Counted from the first letter of the stretch, positions 45,762 to 55,414 are shown. The stretch: 64,000 nt of DNA from Winogradskyella sp. (GCF_016744625.1 NZ_JADGDZ010000003.1:13867-77866); one strand, 5' to 3'. Translations and numbers: made by a program. The notes: generated by a model from the letters alone, not told the origin.

Positions 45762-46316
45762 CTATTTTTTTACTCGACCCTCATTCTGCTTAACAAAAGC
45801 AGACCAACCAGAATAACTTTTGCCAACCTCTACTCTACCTTCATTATAAAAATGACAAACAGCTGCTGCCAATCCATCCATGGAATCTAGGTTTTTAGGT
45901 ATGGTTTTAAGACCTAACATACTTTGCAGCATCTTAGCGACCTGCTCTTTGCTGGCATTTCCATTTCCTGTGATCGCCATTTTAATTTTTTTAGGTGCAT
46001 ATTCTGTAATTGGTACTTCGCGAGATAAACCAGCAGCCATAGCAACTCCTTGTGCTCTACCAAGTTTTAACATACTCTGCACATTTTTACCAAAGAAAGG
46101 AGCTTCAATAGCAATTTCATCTGGATGATAGGTATCGATGAGTTCTACCGTACGTTCAAAAATAAGTTTCAGCTTTAGGTAATGGTCATCATATTTTTTG
46201 AGCATGAGCTCATTAAGTTGCATAAATTCCATCTTTTTTCCGACTACTTTTATGAGTCCAAAACCCATAATAGTAGTTCCTGGATCTATACCTAATATAA
46301 TTTTTTCTTCTTTCAT
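45762..46316 (-). CDS. ruvC: Crossover junction endodeoxyribonuclease RuvC
   Basis: The 184-residue protein opens ILGIDPGTTIMGFG (catalytic D11), with E71 in IAIEAPFFGKN and the C-terminal DSMDGLAAAVCHFYN containing the last acidic residues and His. It resolves Holliday junctions with RuvAB. Its ATG overlaps the stop of the upstream gene by one base (TAATG). Confidence 0.95.
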   Translation of the reverse strand: MKEEKIILGIDPGTTIMGFGLIKVVGKKMEFMQLNELMLKKYDDHYLKLKLIFERTVELIDTYHPDEIAIEAPFFGKNVQSMLKLGRAQGVAMAAGLSREVPITEYAPKKIKMAITGNGNASKEQVAKMLQSMLGLKTIPKNLDSMDGLAAAVCHFYNEGRVEVGKSYSGWSAFVKQNEGRVKK

Positions 46317-46954
46317 TAATCACAAAACTGACAGCCGCTCAAAGAAACAGCTATACCAAAGGTAAGGTTAAAAACATTGCCATTAAAAGCACCTAATCCA
46401 CTTAATACAGGATCATAATTATCTAAAGACGATAAACCGTATATATAAGAAACATCGGTAAATACTGATACTTTTTCGTTAAGAGCATAATGCACTTCTA
46501 ATCCTCCTAAAAGATTTAAATAGGTTTGCTTATTATCTCCTAAATTACTCAATGGTTTTACAAAAGATAAACCAGGACCTGCATGCAAAATAGTTCGCAT
46601 ACGCGTTGGCAAAAACCCAATGTATTCTGAAGGATCAAAAACGAATTGTGCGTTAATACGTGAATAATTTATTTTAAATTCTGGCGATTTATCATCATTT
46701 TTCATACGGTTAAAACCAAAATCGAGCTTTACTCCATATTGACGTTTCAACATATGTTGAATTCCTATATTCACTGTTGGGAAATTCACAGACTTAGCAT
46801 TAGCTCCATCTATAAAACCATTAGCCATAGGGGAATTTACTCCAAGAGCAAAAAGAGCTTTCCATTTGGCAGTATCTCTAAACTGCGCATTACAGTTTAA
46901 GGTCATAAAAATGATCCCAAAAAAAATAAGGTATTGTTTTAAATCAATCTTCAT
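46316..46954 (-). CDS. Outer-membrane beta-barrel protein, 212 aa
   Basis: The signal peptide ends near NCNAQ and the mature part consists of alternating strands (YGVKLDFGFNRM, ILHAGPGLSFVK, VSVFTDVSYIYGL, NVFNLTFGIAVSL) as in small eight-stranded barrels. The C-terminus is SGCQFCD, an unusual cysteine pair instead of a terminal aromatic residue. The function is unknown. It is upstream of ruvC with a one-base overlap. Confidence 0.75.
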   Translation of the reverse strand: MKIDLKQYLIFFGIIFMTLNCNAQFRDTAKWKALFALGVNSPMANGFIDGANAKSVNFPTVNIGIQHMLKRQYGVKLDFGFNRMKNDDKSPEFKINYSRINAQFVFDPSEYIGFLPTRMRTILHAGPGLSFVKPLSNLGDNKQTYLNLLGGLEVHYALNEKVSVFTDVSYIYGLSSLDNYDPVLSGLGAFNGNVFNLTFGIAVSLSGCQFCD

Positions 46955-46981
46955 GTATAAGTTTTTAGTTTAATTTGCAAC

Positions 46982-47950
46982 ATGCATTACAGTGTGCCTT
47001 ACAAAACTAAACAATTCTTCTTTGTACTTATTAAGTTGAGCATTGTAGTTGGTGCATTTTATTTTATTTACTCTAAACTCTCCGAAAACGAAAATTTACA
47101 ATTCAATGAATTCATCACATTTCTAAAAGAAAACGATACGTTTTCACCTAAAAACATCGGTTTTTTAGTTCTTTTAAGCATTTTTAATTGGTTTTTTGAA
47201 ATTTTAAAATGGCAGAATTTAGTGAAAACTATCAAAAAAATCTCTTTTAGAGATGCTTTAGAGCAGAGCTTAGGCGGTTTAACAGCATCACTAATCACAC
47301 CAAATCGCATTGGAGATTATGGGGCAAAAGTCGTTTACTATGCTAAACAGTTTAGGACAAAAATTGTACTCCTAAACCTTTTAGGTAATATGGCTCAAAT
47401 GACCATCACAACAATTTTTGGTGTTATTGGCTTTATTATTTTTGTGAATCGTTATCAAATAGATATCAACTATTATAGAATCGTGAAATTTGGTCTCATA
47501 CTTTTTATTGTTAGTTTTTTTACTATTCTTGGAGTAAAACAAAAACGCTACAAAATCAAGGGTTTTTCTTTTGAACGTATTATTGCTTTTATAAAAAAAC
47601 TAAGTTTAAAAACACATACCATAACCCTTTCATTGTCCTTAATTCGTTATTTAATATTCTCATTTCAGTTTTATTATTTACTTAATATGTTTGGTGTAGA
47701 TGTGGAATACGCAAAAGCTATGGTCGTTATAACAAGTATGTACTTTTTAGCATCGATTGTACCATCAATTTCAATTTTCGATGTAATTATTAAAGGAAGT
47801 GTTGCTGTATTTTTATTTGGTTATGTTGAAGTAAACGAACTCACTATTTTATCTATTACAACCTTAATGTGGTTATTAAATTTTGTGATTCCGAGTTTAT
47901 TCGGGAGCTATTTTGTGTTGAATTTTAAACTACCTCATAACAAAACATGA
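46982..47950 (+). CDS. Flippase-like membrane protein (LPG synthase TM / UPF0104)
   Basis: About eight hydrophobic segments and the conserved block SLGGLTASLITPNRIGDYGAKVVYY place it in the lysylphosphatidylglycerol synthase TM / YbhN family. These proteins are thought to move lipids or act with glycosyltransferases. Its stop overlaps the GT2 gene by four bases, suggesting the two work on one lipid-linked sugar. Confidence 0.85.
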   Translation: MHYSVPYKTKQFFFVLIKLSIVVGAFYFIYSKLSENENLQFNEFITFLKENDTFSPKNIGFLVLLSIFNWFFEILKWQNLVKTIKKISFRDALEQSLGGLTASLITPNRIGDYGAKVVYYAKQFRTKIVLLNLLGNMAQMTITTIFGVIGFIIFVNRYQIDINYYRIVKFGLILFIVSFFTILGVKQKRYKIKGFSFERIIAFIKKLSLKTHTITLSLSLIRYLIFSFQFYYLLNMFGVDVEYAKAMVVITSMYFLASIVPSISIFDVIIKGSVAVFLFGYVEVNELTILSITTLMWLLNFVIPSLFGSYFVLNFKLPHNKT

Positions 47951-49101
47951 TTTTGTCTACTATAGCTATAACAATTATTATCGTTTATCTTTTAGTCATT
48001 GGTCTATCGATTTATGGCTTTGATAAAGTTGAAGACTTTAAGCTTCAGGATTTGCCTGCAAAAACAAAGTTTTCTATTGTGATTCCGTTTCGGAATGAAG
48101 CAGAAAATCTTCCTAAATTGTTAGCTTCAGTTTCTAAGCTGAATTACTCTAAATCTTTATTTGAAATTATATTTGTTGATGATGATTCTGAGGATGAATC
48201 ACCTTCAATAATTAATAAGATTCTCGATACAAAATCCTTCAAAAAGGATTTCACTCAAAGTGACAACATCCAAATAATTCAAAATAAAAGAACTTCCAAT
48301 TCACCTAAGAAAGATGCAATAACTTCAGCTATTAAAGTTTCCAAATTTGATTGGATTATTACAACAGATGCAGACTGCGAGCTACCAAAATATTGGCTCG
48401 ATGTATTTGATGAGTGTATTCAAACAAAAGAAACAGATTGCATTGTTGCTCCAGTAACTTATCATGGTTCAAACTCGTTTTTTAATCGCTTTCAGATTTT
48501 AGACTTTATCAGCCTACAAGGTGTAACTATTGGTGGTTTTGGGTTGAGTAAACCATTTTTATGCAATGGCGCTAATTTTGGGTATCGTAAATCTGTATTT
48601 TATACTTTAGATGGTTTTGAAGGCAACGAAGATATTGCTAGTGGAGATGATATTTTTTTACTCGAAAAGTTTATAAAACAAGATGCTAAAAAAGTACATT
48701 ATCTAAAATCTCAAAAGGCAATTGTAACCACCAATCCAGCAAATGGTTTATCTCAACTTATTCAACAACGTTTACGTTGGGCTTCAAAAACAAGTCGAAG
48801 TACTATTGGATTTACAAAAGTCGTTGGCATTATAGTTTTTCTCGCAAACTTGGTGTGCTTAGAATTTATACCTGCTGTTTTTTTGGGTTATGTCTCGCTA
48901 AAAATAGCTATCGCTTTATTTGTTATTAAATTCAGCATTGACTTCTTGCTACTATTTAAAACATCACGATTTTTTAAACAAGAAACCTTGCTTCTATCTT
49001 ATCCGCTTTCGAGTTTGCTTTACCCATTCTTTAGTGTTTACATAGTTCTGTTATCTCTATTTAAATCTTACAAGTGGAAAGGTCGAACTTTTAAAAAATG
49101 A
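47947..49101 (+). CDS. Membrane-bound GT2 glycosyltransferase
   Basis: An N-terminal membrane segment is followed by a GT-A domain: FSIVIPFRNEAENLPKLL, the VDDDSEDES region, the DAD motif in TTDADCELP, and acceptor-side QQRLRWASK (Q/RxxRW). Two or more C-terminal membrane segments follow. Residues 92-107 are encoded by a palindromic repeat element lying in frame between the second and third conserved blocks. The reading frame stays open. Product sugar and acceptor are unknown. Confidence 0.88.
   Translation: MILSTIAITIIIVYLLVIGLSIYGFDKVEDFKLQDLPAKTKFSIVIPFRNEAENLPKLLASVSKLNYSKSLFEIIFVDDDSEDESPSIINKILDTKSFKKDFTQSDNIQIIQNKRTSNSPKKDAITSAIKVSKFDWIITTDADCELPKYWLDVFDECIQTKETDCIVAPVTYHGSNSFFNRFQILDFISLQGVTIGGFGLSKPFLCNGANFGYRKSVFYTLDGFEGNEDIASGDDIFLLEKFIKQDAKKVHYLKSQKAIVTTNPANGLSQLIQQRLRWASKTSRSTIGFTKVVGIIVFLANLVCLEFIPAVFLGYVSLKIAIALFVIKFSIDFLLLFKTSRFFKQETLLLSYPLSSLLYPFFSVYIVLLSLFKSYKWKGRTFKK
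48220..48266. repeat. Palindromic element, long form, copy 6, inside a coding sequence
   Basis: ATTCTCGATACA, then AAATCCTT-CAAA-AAGGATTT, then CACTCAAAGTGACA. The outer parts repeat those at 40957-41001 almost exactly. The arms differ in sequence but keep the pairing. It is translated as ILDTKSFKKDFTQSDN within the glycosyltransferase. Confidence 0.8.
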
Positions 49102-49148
49102 TGCTGTATTAAATATTTTTGGTAGCTTTACTAAAACCAAATCCTAAC

Positions 49149-49163
49149 TGCCCATAATGGGCA
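49149..49163. other. Small hairpin before the beta-barrel gene
   Basis: TGCCCA-TAA-TGGGCA lies 25 bp before the next start, with outer arms CCAAAT / ATTTGG at 49137 and 49163. There is no T-run. It may be a leader structure or operator. Confidence 0.4.
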
Positions 49164-49187
49164 TTTGGCAAATAAAATAGTATAAAC

Positions 49188-50051
49188 ATGAGAAAACTCC
49201 TCTTATTAATTCTTATATGTTTCTCTTTTCAATTTAATTATAGTCAAGATAACTATACAGTCAATGGAGAAACACTCCAATTAAAAACTGAAATTGATGG
49301 TCAACTCGATTTACTCTGGAATATCATCGATGGTAAATACCGTTATTTTGTTAGAACAGACAATGGGTCAATAACTGAGCTTAAAAACACAAAAGATTCT
49401 GAGAAAAACTATCAAGAAGAATACAAAACAATCCTAAGTGGCTTAACCAATGGAATGTCTACAGATAAATTAAAATTGACATTATATGGGCTCAGAAATT
49501 ATATTGACAAGTACAACGCTTCTGTTAATTCGGCTTATGTTTCGACTTCAACTGAAAGCAAAGTAGAATTTAGGCTTGGCTTTTCTGGTGGTATAACTAA
49601 TAATCCTTTTGTTGGAAATTCAGACAATGTAAAAGTGCCTCTTATTGGTGCCGAATTAGAAATCTATGAAGCTAATATTCTACCTAGACATTCTGGTTTT
49701 TTACAAGCACGCCATGCTTTTGATAATGATGACTTTCCTTATGCGACTACTGAATTTTCGCTAGGTTATCGTTACAGAATTATTAATCAATCTTCGTTTT
49801 CTATATATGGTCAAGTAAAATTAGCAACTGTGAATTTTACAAACGTCTCTTTTATTGATGAAAATGCAATGGAAGTTGATCTAAGCGATACGTCCTTTGA
49901 TGTCCCTTTTATATTTGGTATTGGCTCAGATATTAAAATTGGAGACAGCAGTTTTATTACTATAATTTATGGCGAGTTATTCGCACTTTTATTAGATAAT
50001 CAAGGTAATTTTTCTACTGATATTGCTATTGGTTATAAATTTAATCTATAA
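49188..50051 (+). CDS. Outer-membrane protein, 287 aa, unknown function
   Basis: A signal peptide (to about YSQ) and a soluble N-terminal half (DGQLDLLWNIIDGKYRYFV, helical 60-110) precede a beta-barrel-like half with strands such as EFRLGFSGGITN, ATTEFSLGYRYRI, SFSIYGQVKLATVNF and a final ATDIAIGYKFNL-type strand ending in Leu. I do not recognise the family. Its stop overlaps the next ATG by one base. Confidence 0.7.
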   Translation: MRKLLLLILICFSFQFNYSQDNYTVNGETLQLKTEIDGQLDLLWNIIDGKYRYFVRTDNGSITELKNTKDSEKNYQEEYKTILSGLTNGMSTDKLKLTLYGLRNYIDKYNASVNSAYVSTSTESKVEFRLGFSGGITNNPFVGNSDNVKVPLIGAELEIYEANILPRHSGFLQARHAFDNDDFPYATTEFSLGYRYRIINQSSFSIYGQVKLATVNFTNVSFIDENAMEVDLSDTSFDVPFIFGIGSDIKIGDSSFITIIYGELFALLLDNQGNFSTDIAIGYKFNL

Positions 50052-50788
50052 TGAGTTTACGAAACTTTAAAACGTCAAACCCTGTCTTTAAGAGCTACTT
50101 TTGGGATGATGCAAAATCATCTACAAAAACCATGTCTGTTGCAGGCATCTTTTTTAAATCTATCGTCGGTATCTTAATCATTGCAGCAATTACGGCTTAT
50201 TTATGGAAATTAAATGAAGATGGTACACCAATGAAATGGTTTACACTTGGAGGTATGCTTGGAGCAGTTGTCATTAGCGTTTTAATTTCTATACGACAAA
50301 ATTGGGCGCATATTTTGGTACCACTTTATGTCATCGCAAAAGGGTTCTTTTTAGGAGGTTTTTCGGCTTATGCACATCGTAACTTTCCTGAATTACCATA
50401 CCAAGCTATTGGTGTAACAATCGTCACCTTTTTTGTAATGCTCTTGTTATATCAAATGAAAATCATTGTCGTTACAAAAAAACTGAGAAGTGTCATCATT
50501 ACTGCCACTGTAAGTATTATGGTGGTGTATTTAATTTCTTGGATTTTAAGCTTCTTTGGCATCAAAACCTATATTTGGGGAACGTCTTGGTTTGCTATAG
50601 CTTTTAATGTTTTAGCCGCAATTGTTGCTTCTTTTGCCTTACTATTAGACTTTGACTATATCGAACGTTACAAGAATAGAGCTCCAAAATATAAAGAGTG
50701 GATTGCTACTTGGGGACTTTTAGCAACGCTAATTTGGTTGTATTTTGAAGTGTTAAGACTGATGCAAAAGTTTGCGATTCGTTTTTAG
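50051..50788 (+). CDS. Bax inhibitor-1/YccA-family membrane protein
   Basis: The 245-residue protein has about seven membrane segments. SVAGIFFKSIVGILIIAAITAYLW and the late LDFDYIERYKNRAPKYKEW are the flavobacterial YccA-like (DUF/UPF0005) signature, with conserved acidic residues near the C-terminus. The family includes calcium-leak channels. The first 25 residues are cytoplasmic. It is cotranscribed with the preceding gene. Confidence 0.88.
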   Translation: MSLRNFKTSNPVFKSYFWDDAKSSTKTMSVAGIFFKSIVGILIIAAITAYLWKLNEDGTPMKWFTLGGMLGAVVISVLISIRQNWAHILVPLYVIAKGFFLGGFSAYAHRNFPELPYQAIGVTIVTFFVMLLLYQMKIIVVTKKLRSVIITATVSIMVVYLISWILSFFGIKTYIWGTSWFAIAFNVLAAIVASFALLLDFDYIERYKNRAPKYKEWIATWGLLATLIWLYFEVLRLMQKFAIRF

Positions 50789-50850
50789 ATTCATTATGTC
50801 TTTCACCTTGAATTAGCTTTTACAACAAATTGAAGTGTTTGAATTTACGA

Positions 50851-51327
50851 TTAATCAATCTTTACAATGACAGGCAATTCAAAAGCCGTAGTCACTTGTT
50901 GACCTCTTTTGATTGCTGGAAATATTTTAGGAATTCCTTTTAAGCTTTGTCTAAGTAAACTGTCTATTTCTGGAATTTGTATAGCTGTTTCTGGTTTAAA
51001 AATTATAGATTTAACTTCAAGAAAACCTTTATTGTCAATTGTGATTTTAAGCCTAATCGTATCGTTTACATCTTCTGAAACGACAATATTCTGAGTTTCT
51101 AAAAATTGATTCACATTAGATACCAACGTCTTTTGAAAACAAGCTTTGCTATCTGCTTTTACAGTAATAGAATCGCAGCTACTGAAAGTTGGATACGTAT
51201 CAACTTCATTCCAGTCGAAAGTTTGCAACTCTTCTTCGAGTAAATCTTCAGAATAGATTTTTTTCTTTTCAAAATAACTGCAAGATGTTGCTAGTAATAA
51301 GATTAAAAGAAAAACGATTGATTTCAT
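50851..51327 (-). CDS. TonB C-terminal-like lipoprotein, 158 aa
   Basis: The ATG at 51327 gives an SPII signal MKSIVFLLILLLATSC; the frame opens two codons earlier with GTG only. The mature part (YPTFSSCDSITVKADSKACFQKT ... IRLKITIDNKGFLEVKSI ... GQQVTTAFELPVIVKI) follows the same plan as the TonB-like modules of the M56 protein in this operon (VECKDL..C...F...HVNKNF). It is probably the last gene of the BlaI-M56-TPR unit. Confidence 0.75.
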   Translation of the reverse strand: MKSIVFLLILLLATSCSYFEKKKIYSEDLLEEELQTFDWNEVDTYPTFSSCDSITVKADSKACFQKTLVSNVNQFLETQNIVVSEDVNDTIRLKITIDNKGFLEVKSIIFKPETAIQIPEIDSLLRQSLKGIPKIFPAIKRGQQVTTAFELPVIVKID

Positions 51328-51368
51328 TAGCACAATTCTGGTAGCGAAAAGTACAATATTTTTAGATT

Positions 51369-52499
51369 TTAATCTTCTTCTAAGAATTTTTCTTGTTTTA
51401 GTTCTTTGAGTCGTCTTTGTGCAAATATTGCAAAAGGACTTTTTCTTTTCTTTTTTATAAAGTCTTCGTACATCTTAATTTTAGTATCTAGATCTGCATA
51501 AAATTCGTCTTTGGTTCGTAGAATAAAGAACTCAGACATGATGTTTGATGGGTCTTCTTTTAATGACTTTTGAAATGCCTTAATAGCTTTTTCGTATTTC
51601 TTTTGGCGATTTAAAATGGTTCCAAGTTTTTGATATTCATCTGACAACGATCTATCTTGAATTTTTAAGGCTTTAGAAATATACTCTTCTGCTTTTTCAA
51701 AATCATCTAGCCTTTCGTAATATGTACCAATGACAAACATCGCATTAGCATCATTTGAATTAAATCTTAAGGCCTGTTTTCTATGGTAAATCGCATCTTC
51801 ATAATCTGAATTTTGAGCATAACTTAAACTTAGTTTTTCATGAATAAACTCAGACTTCTCACCTAAATCCAACAGTTTTTGAAACCAAACTACCGAATGT
51901 GTGTAATACTCTTGGTAATAATAGGCTTGAGCTTTTAGGCTTATTAATTCTACATTATTGGCATAGTTTTCTAAACCTTTATCTATAAGATTATGTGCTT
52001 TTTTAAATTTGCGTTTATAGATATGTCGCTTTGCAATTTTAAAAATTGCTTTTTGATGTGTTACGTCTAGACCGAACGTTTTTTTAAATTCATTTAATGC
52101 TGTACTATCTTTTTGCTTTTCTAAAACTACACCTAGCTCGTAATGGTAATTTGGATTTATACTGTCTAAAACTATCAAACTCTTAAAAAGCTGGTTTGCT
52201 TCTTTGTAATTTTTGGTCTTGGTTAATAATTTAGCGTATTCATACTTTAAAAGAACATCTTCTAAGTTTGATTCTATTGCTTTTTTATAATATACTAAAC
52301 CTTCCCCATAGTTACCTATAGCAATATAGGCTTTCGCTATTTTATCATAAACTTCATCTAGATTTTTTGACGATTTATATATTTCAATCGCTTTAGAGTA
52401 GTTGCCACTGGCATATAAATTATCGGCTTTATCTATTGAGATTTGAGCGTTTAAAGTAAGGGTAAAAACCAAACACAATAACCAAAGGTTATTTTTCAT
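51369..52499 (-). CDS. TPR-repeat protein
   Basis: I choose the ATG at 52499 (MKNNLWLLCLVFTLTLNAQ), a clear signal peptide. The frame opens four codons earlier with TTG. The mature protein (376 aa in all) is a chain of about eight or nine tetratricopeptide repeats (ADNLYASGNYSKAIEIYKSS, YGEGLVYYKKAIESN, YEKAIKAFQKSLKEDP). It should be a periplasmic scaffold. It lies 12 bp after the M56 gene. Confidence 0.9.
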   Translation of the reverse strand: MKNNLWLLCLVFTLTLNAQISIDKADNLYASGNYSKAIEIYKSSKNLDEVYDKIAKAYIAIGNYGEGLVYYKKAIESNLEDVLLKYEYAKLLTKTKNYKEANQLFKSLIVLDSINPNYHYELGVVLEKQKDSTALNEFKKTFGLDVTHQKAIFKIAKRHIYKRKFKKAHNLIDKGLENYANNVELISLKAQAYYYQEYYTHSVVWFQKLLDLGEKSEFIHEKLSLSYAQNSDYEDAIYHRKQALRFNSNDANAMFVIGTYYERLDDFEKAEEYISKALKIQDRSLSDEYQKLGTILNRQKKYEKAIKAFQKSLKEDPSNIMSEFFILRTKDEFYADLDTKIKMYEDFIKKKRKSPFAIFAQRRLKELKQEKFLEED

Positions 52500-52511
52500 A
52501 AACAATTGCAA

Positions 52512-54977
52512 TTAGTCTTTTTTGATATTACCAACTTGAAAATATATAGGTAAACTAAAAGGTACATCTATTGTTTCTCCGTCGTGTTTACCTGGAATAA
52601 ATTGCGGTAATGCATTAATTACTCTAATGGCTTCAGCTTTTAACTCTTCACGAGATGCTCTTGCTTTTACATCAGTGATGTTACCTTCCTTGTTTATAGT
52701 AAAAGCAACAAATATTTGCTGTTTTCCTGTAATGCCAAGCTCCTTTGCCAAATTAGTATTAAAGTTTTTATTCACATGCTTATTTATAGCATTGATAGTA
52801 CATTTTCTTTGTTCTTTATCTCCTATAAGAGTTTTACAATTTTCATAAACAGGTGATACCTCAACAACACTAAACGGAATTTCCTTTAGATTAGTTGAAT
52901 CCTTTTGAATTTGTTTTAAAAAGGCTTTATACTTTTTAGTACGACTTGTAGTTGTACTGTCATTCCAAGTACTTTCTGTTCTATCGATTTCATCCTTTAG
53001 ATATTTGGTTAATTTTTCTACTTCATCTCTAACAAATTTTTCTTTCTTTAAATCATCAATCTGCTTATTTAATTGTATTACTACTGGATTTTTCTCATTA
53101 GAATTTTGCAGAATACGATCTCTTTGAACTACTAATTCTTTATGTGTTTTGGTTACTTGGTCTCTATTGTCATCAGCTACTTGAAACACAATTGGCAAAG
53201 AATAAGGCACGGTTACCAATTCTCCTTTTTGTCTGCCAGGTATAAATTGAGGTAAGGTTTTAATAACACGTATCGCTTCTTCTTCTAGTTCTACATTAGG
53301 ACCTCTAGCTTTTATATCTTTTATTTTACCTTCTGTATCAATTTTAAACGCTACAAAAATGCGTTTTCTTCCTGGATTTAAACTATCAGCAATACTTGTA
53401 TTAAAGTTTTTATTGACATGTCTGTTTACAAATTGATTCATGCAATTCTTACGCTCTTTATTAGTTGTTAAGTCTTTGCATTCAACCAATGTTGGGACTT
53501 CATCAATTATTGAGAATGGGACTTCGATAGATTCAATTACTTTTTGATCTGAATTAGGGCTTTTATAAGAATCAATAATAAATCTAGATTTTCCATCTGT
53601 TAAAATGATTTTTTCAAAATTATTGTCTGATTCTAATTGTTTTAATAAACCATCTAAACGTATTTTTTCTTCCACAGAATGATTCCCTATTTCTTTAACA
53701 AATAGTCTAAGTATTCCGTCTCTTGTAATAGATTCCCAATGCTTTTTTCCTTCATCACTAAACTTCCATGCTTTATAGTCTTTATAAGAATCATGTCTTC
53801 CTAATCGCATTAGCTTGGCTGTATCAAAATCAGCTTGTGTTAATGTTCCTTTCTCTGATTTTCTTTCAATTATTCCATCTGCTATGTACTGCATATAGGC
53901 TTTAAATTTCAAATATTCTTTACGAGGTGTAATGTACTTTTCGCTGTCTAATTTGCTCATACCTGAAGCTTCAGCAATTTCAAAAAATGTAGCCCCATTT
54001 TTTTTCATAGATACAAACTCATCGTAGTATTTTTTAATTAATTCTTCATCTGTTAACTCTTGGTCAACAACACTTTCTTGTTTCACTTTTTGCTGTGCTC
54101 TAACTTCAGTAGATGTATAAATCAACATCCCTAAAATCATAGGAATTAAAAGTGCATATTTTATAAGATGAAGTTGTTTTGATTTTGATTTTTGTAACAT
54201 AGCGATTCGCTTTTTGATTAATGATTTTTTGAAAAACGTATTGGTAAAAGAGACATTATTAACATCAAATACCTGATTGAGTAAACTCTCATAATAACTC
54301 GCTTTTCCATTTTGTTTAACTGCTTTAGCATCTGCGATATACTCATGTAGTTCTTTTATTCTATTCTGATAGATGTACACTAATGGATTAAACCAAAAAA
54401 TGATTCTGAGGATTTCAAAAAAAAGTAAATCTAAAGTGTGGAGTTCTTTAATATGAACTAACTCATGTTTATAAATAACAGGCTTTTCAGCTTCTGAGAT
54501 CTGTTCACCTAGAAAAATAGTATTGAAAAATGAGAATGCGGCACTACTTTTTATAAGTTCTACAATTAGCACATTTCCTTTCCAACGTTTTGGATTTTGA
54601 TGTTTTAACCAATACAGTTTTGTAATTTTCAATAAAAAAATAAACAATGCCACAGTAATACCAATTAAGGCAATACTTTGCCAAAATGGCATTTGTGGTT
54701 GTTCTATAATAATACCAGCTTGTTCTGCGATGAATATTTCATTCGCTGTTGGAACTTTAGTTCCAATAAACACTTCTGGTAATTGAATGACTAAATCTTT
54801 AGTAGTGATTGTTTTTAACTCTGAAAACTTAATAAATGGTAAAACCAAAGACAATACTGAGGTTATGAGTAAATACGCTCTATTATAATTAAAGAAAGTT
54901 TCACGTTTTAAAAACAAATCGTAAACCAGTAAAAACAAAGCCTGAATCGCAATAATCTGAATGATGGTATACAGCAT
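52512..54977 (-). CDS. M56 metallopeptidase with two TonB-like C-terminal domains
   Basis: The membrane protease part has segments near 3-22, 35-50, 100-118 and 272-290 and the zinc motif HELVH at 171-175. Two homologous modules follow. VECKDLTTNKERKNCMNQFVNRHVNKNFNT... QFIPGRQKGELVTVPYSLPIVFQV (about 505-620) is mirrored by VYENCKTLIGDKEQRKC... QFIPGKHDGETIDVPFSLPIYFQV (about 715-820). These are the energy-transducer/TonB C-terminal fold with two conserved cysteines. The combination suggests a sensor whose periplasmic part contacts cell-envelope components. It follows the BlaI gene by two bases. Confidence 0.87.
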   Translation of the reverse strand: MLYTIIQIIAIQALFLLVYDLFLKRETFFNYNRAYLLITSVLSLVLPFIKFSELKTITTKDLVIQLPEVFIGTKVPTANEIFIAEQAGIIIEQPQMPFWQSIALIGITVALFIFLLKITKLYWLKHQNPKRWKGNVLIVELIKSSAAFSFFNTIFLGEQISEAEKPVIYKHELVHIKELHTLDLLFFEILRIIFWFNPLVYIYQNRIKELHEYIADAKAVKQNGKASYYESLLNQVFDVNNVSFTNTFFKKSLIKKRIAMLQKSKSKQLHLIKYALLIPMILGMLIYTSTEVRAQQKVKQESVVDQELTDEELIKKYYDEFVSMKKNGATFFEIAEASGMSKLDSEKYITPRKEYLKFKAYMQYIADGIIERKSEKGTLTQADFDTAKLMRLGRHDSYKDYKAWKFSDEGKKHWESITRDGILRLFVKEIGNHSVEEKIRLDGLLKQLESDNNFEKIILTDGKSRFIIDSYKSPNSDQKVIESIEVPFSIIDEVPTLVECKDLTTNKERKNCMNQFVNRHVNKNFNTSIADSLNPGRKRIFVAFKIDTEGKIKDIKARGPNVELEEEAIRVIKTLPQFIPGRQKGELVTVPYSLPIVFQVADDNRDQVTKTHKELVVQRDRILQNSNEKNPVVIQLNKQIDDLKKEKFVRDEVEKLTKYLKDEIDRTESTWNDSTTTSRTKKYKAFLKQIQKDSTNLKEIPFSVVEVSPVYENCKTLIGDKEQRKCTINAINKHVNKNFNTNLAKELGITGKQQIFVAFTINKEGNITDVKARASREELKAEAIRVINALPQFIPGKHDGETIDVPFSLPIYFQVGNIKKD

Positions 54978-54979
54978 GA

Positions 54980-55339
54980 TTAGTTCTTTTTGTTAATCTC
55001 GTTTAACAAAGTTTCAATATCTTTGGCATCTACATCATTTTTCTGAACAAAAAACGAGACCATACTTTTAAATGAGCCTTGAAAATAATTATCTACTAAT
55101 TTATTTATAGATTGATTGCTATAGGATGCTTTTTCTACAATTGGAAAATAGATATGACCTTTACCTTGTTTTTCGTAATCTACAAAACCTTTAGATTCTA
55201 AAATCCTTACAATTGTTGAAACAGTATTGTATGCAGGTTTAGGCTCTGGCAAAAGTTCTATCACTGATTTAACGTTTGCTTTTTTTAGCTGCCATAAGGC
55301 TTGCATTATCTCTTCTTCTGCTTTTGTTAATTGCTTCAT
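54980..55339 (-). CDS. BlaI/MecI-family repressor (second copy)
   Basis: A 119-residue winged-helix repressor (MKQLTKAEEEIMQALWQLKK, then PAYNTVSTIVRILESKGFVDYEKQG). It is related to the repressor at 33587 but clearly diverged, so the two modules should have different operators, and the candidate operators do differ. It heads the BlaI-M56-TPR-TonB unit. A palindromic element sits two bases before its start codon. Confidence 0.92.
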   Translation of the reverse strand: MKQLTKAEEEIMQALWQLKKANVKSVIELLPEPKPAYNTVSTIVRILESKGFVDYEKQGKGHIYFPIVEKASYSNQSINKLVDNYFQGSFKSMVSFFVQKNDVDAKDIETLLNEINKKN

Positions 55340-55341
55340 TT

Positions 55342-55366
55342 TATTCTGAACTTGATTCAGAAACTC
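55342..55366. repeat. Palindromic element, copy 7, abutting the blaI start
   Basis: TTCTGAA-CTTGA-TTCAGAA (7-bp arms, 5-nt loop, tail ACTC) occupies the ribosome-binding region of the minus-strand blaI gene. Confidence 0.75.
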
Positions 55367-55414
55367 ATTAATACCTAATGTATGATTAATAAGATTCTTA
55401 TTAGTAAAACTAGT

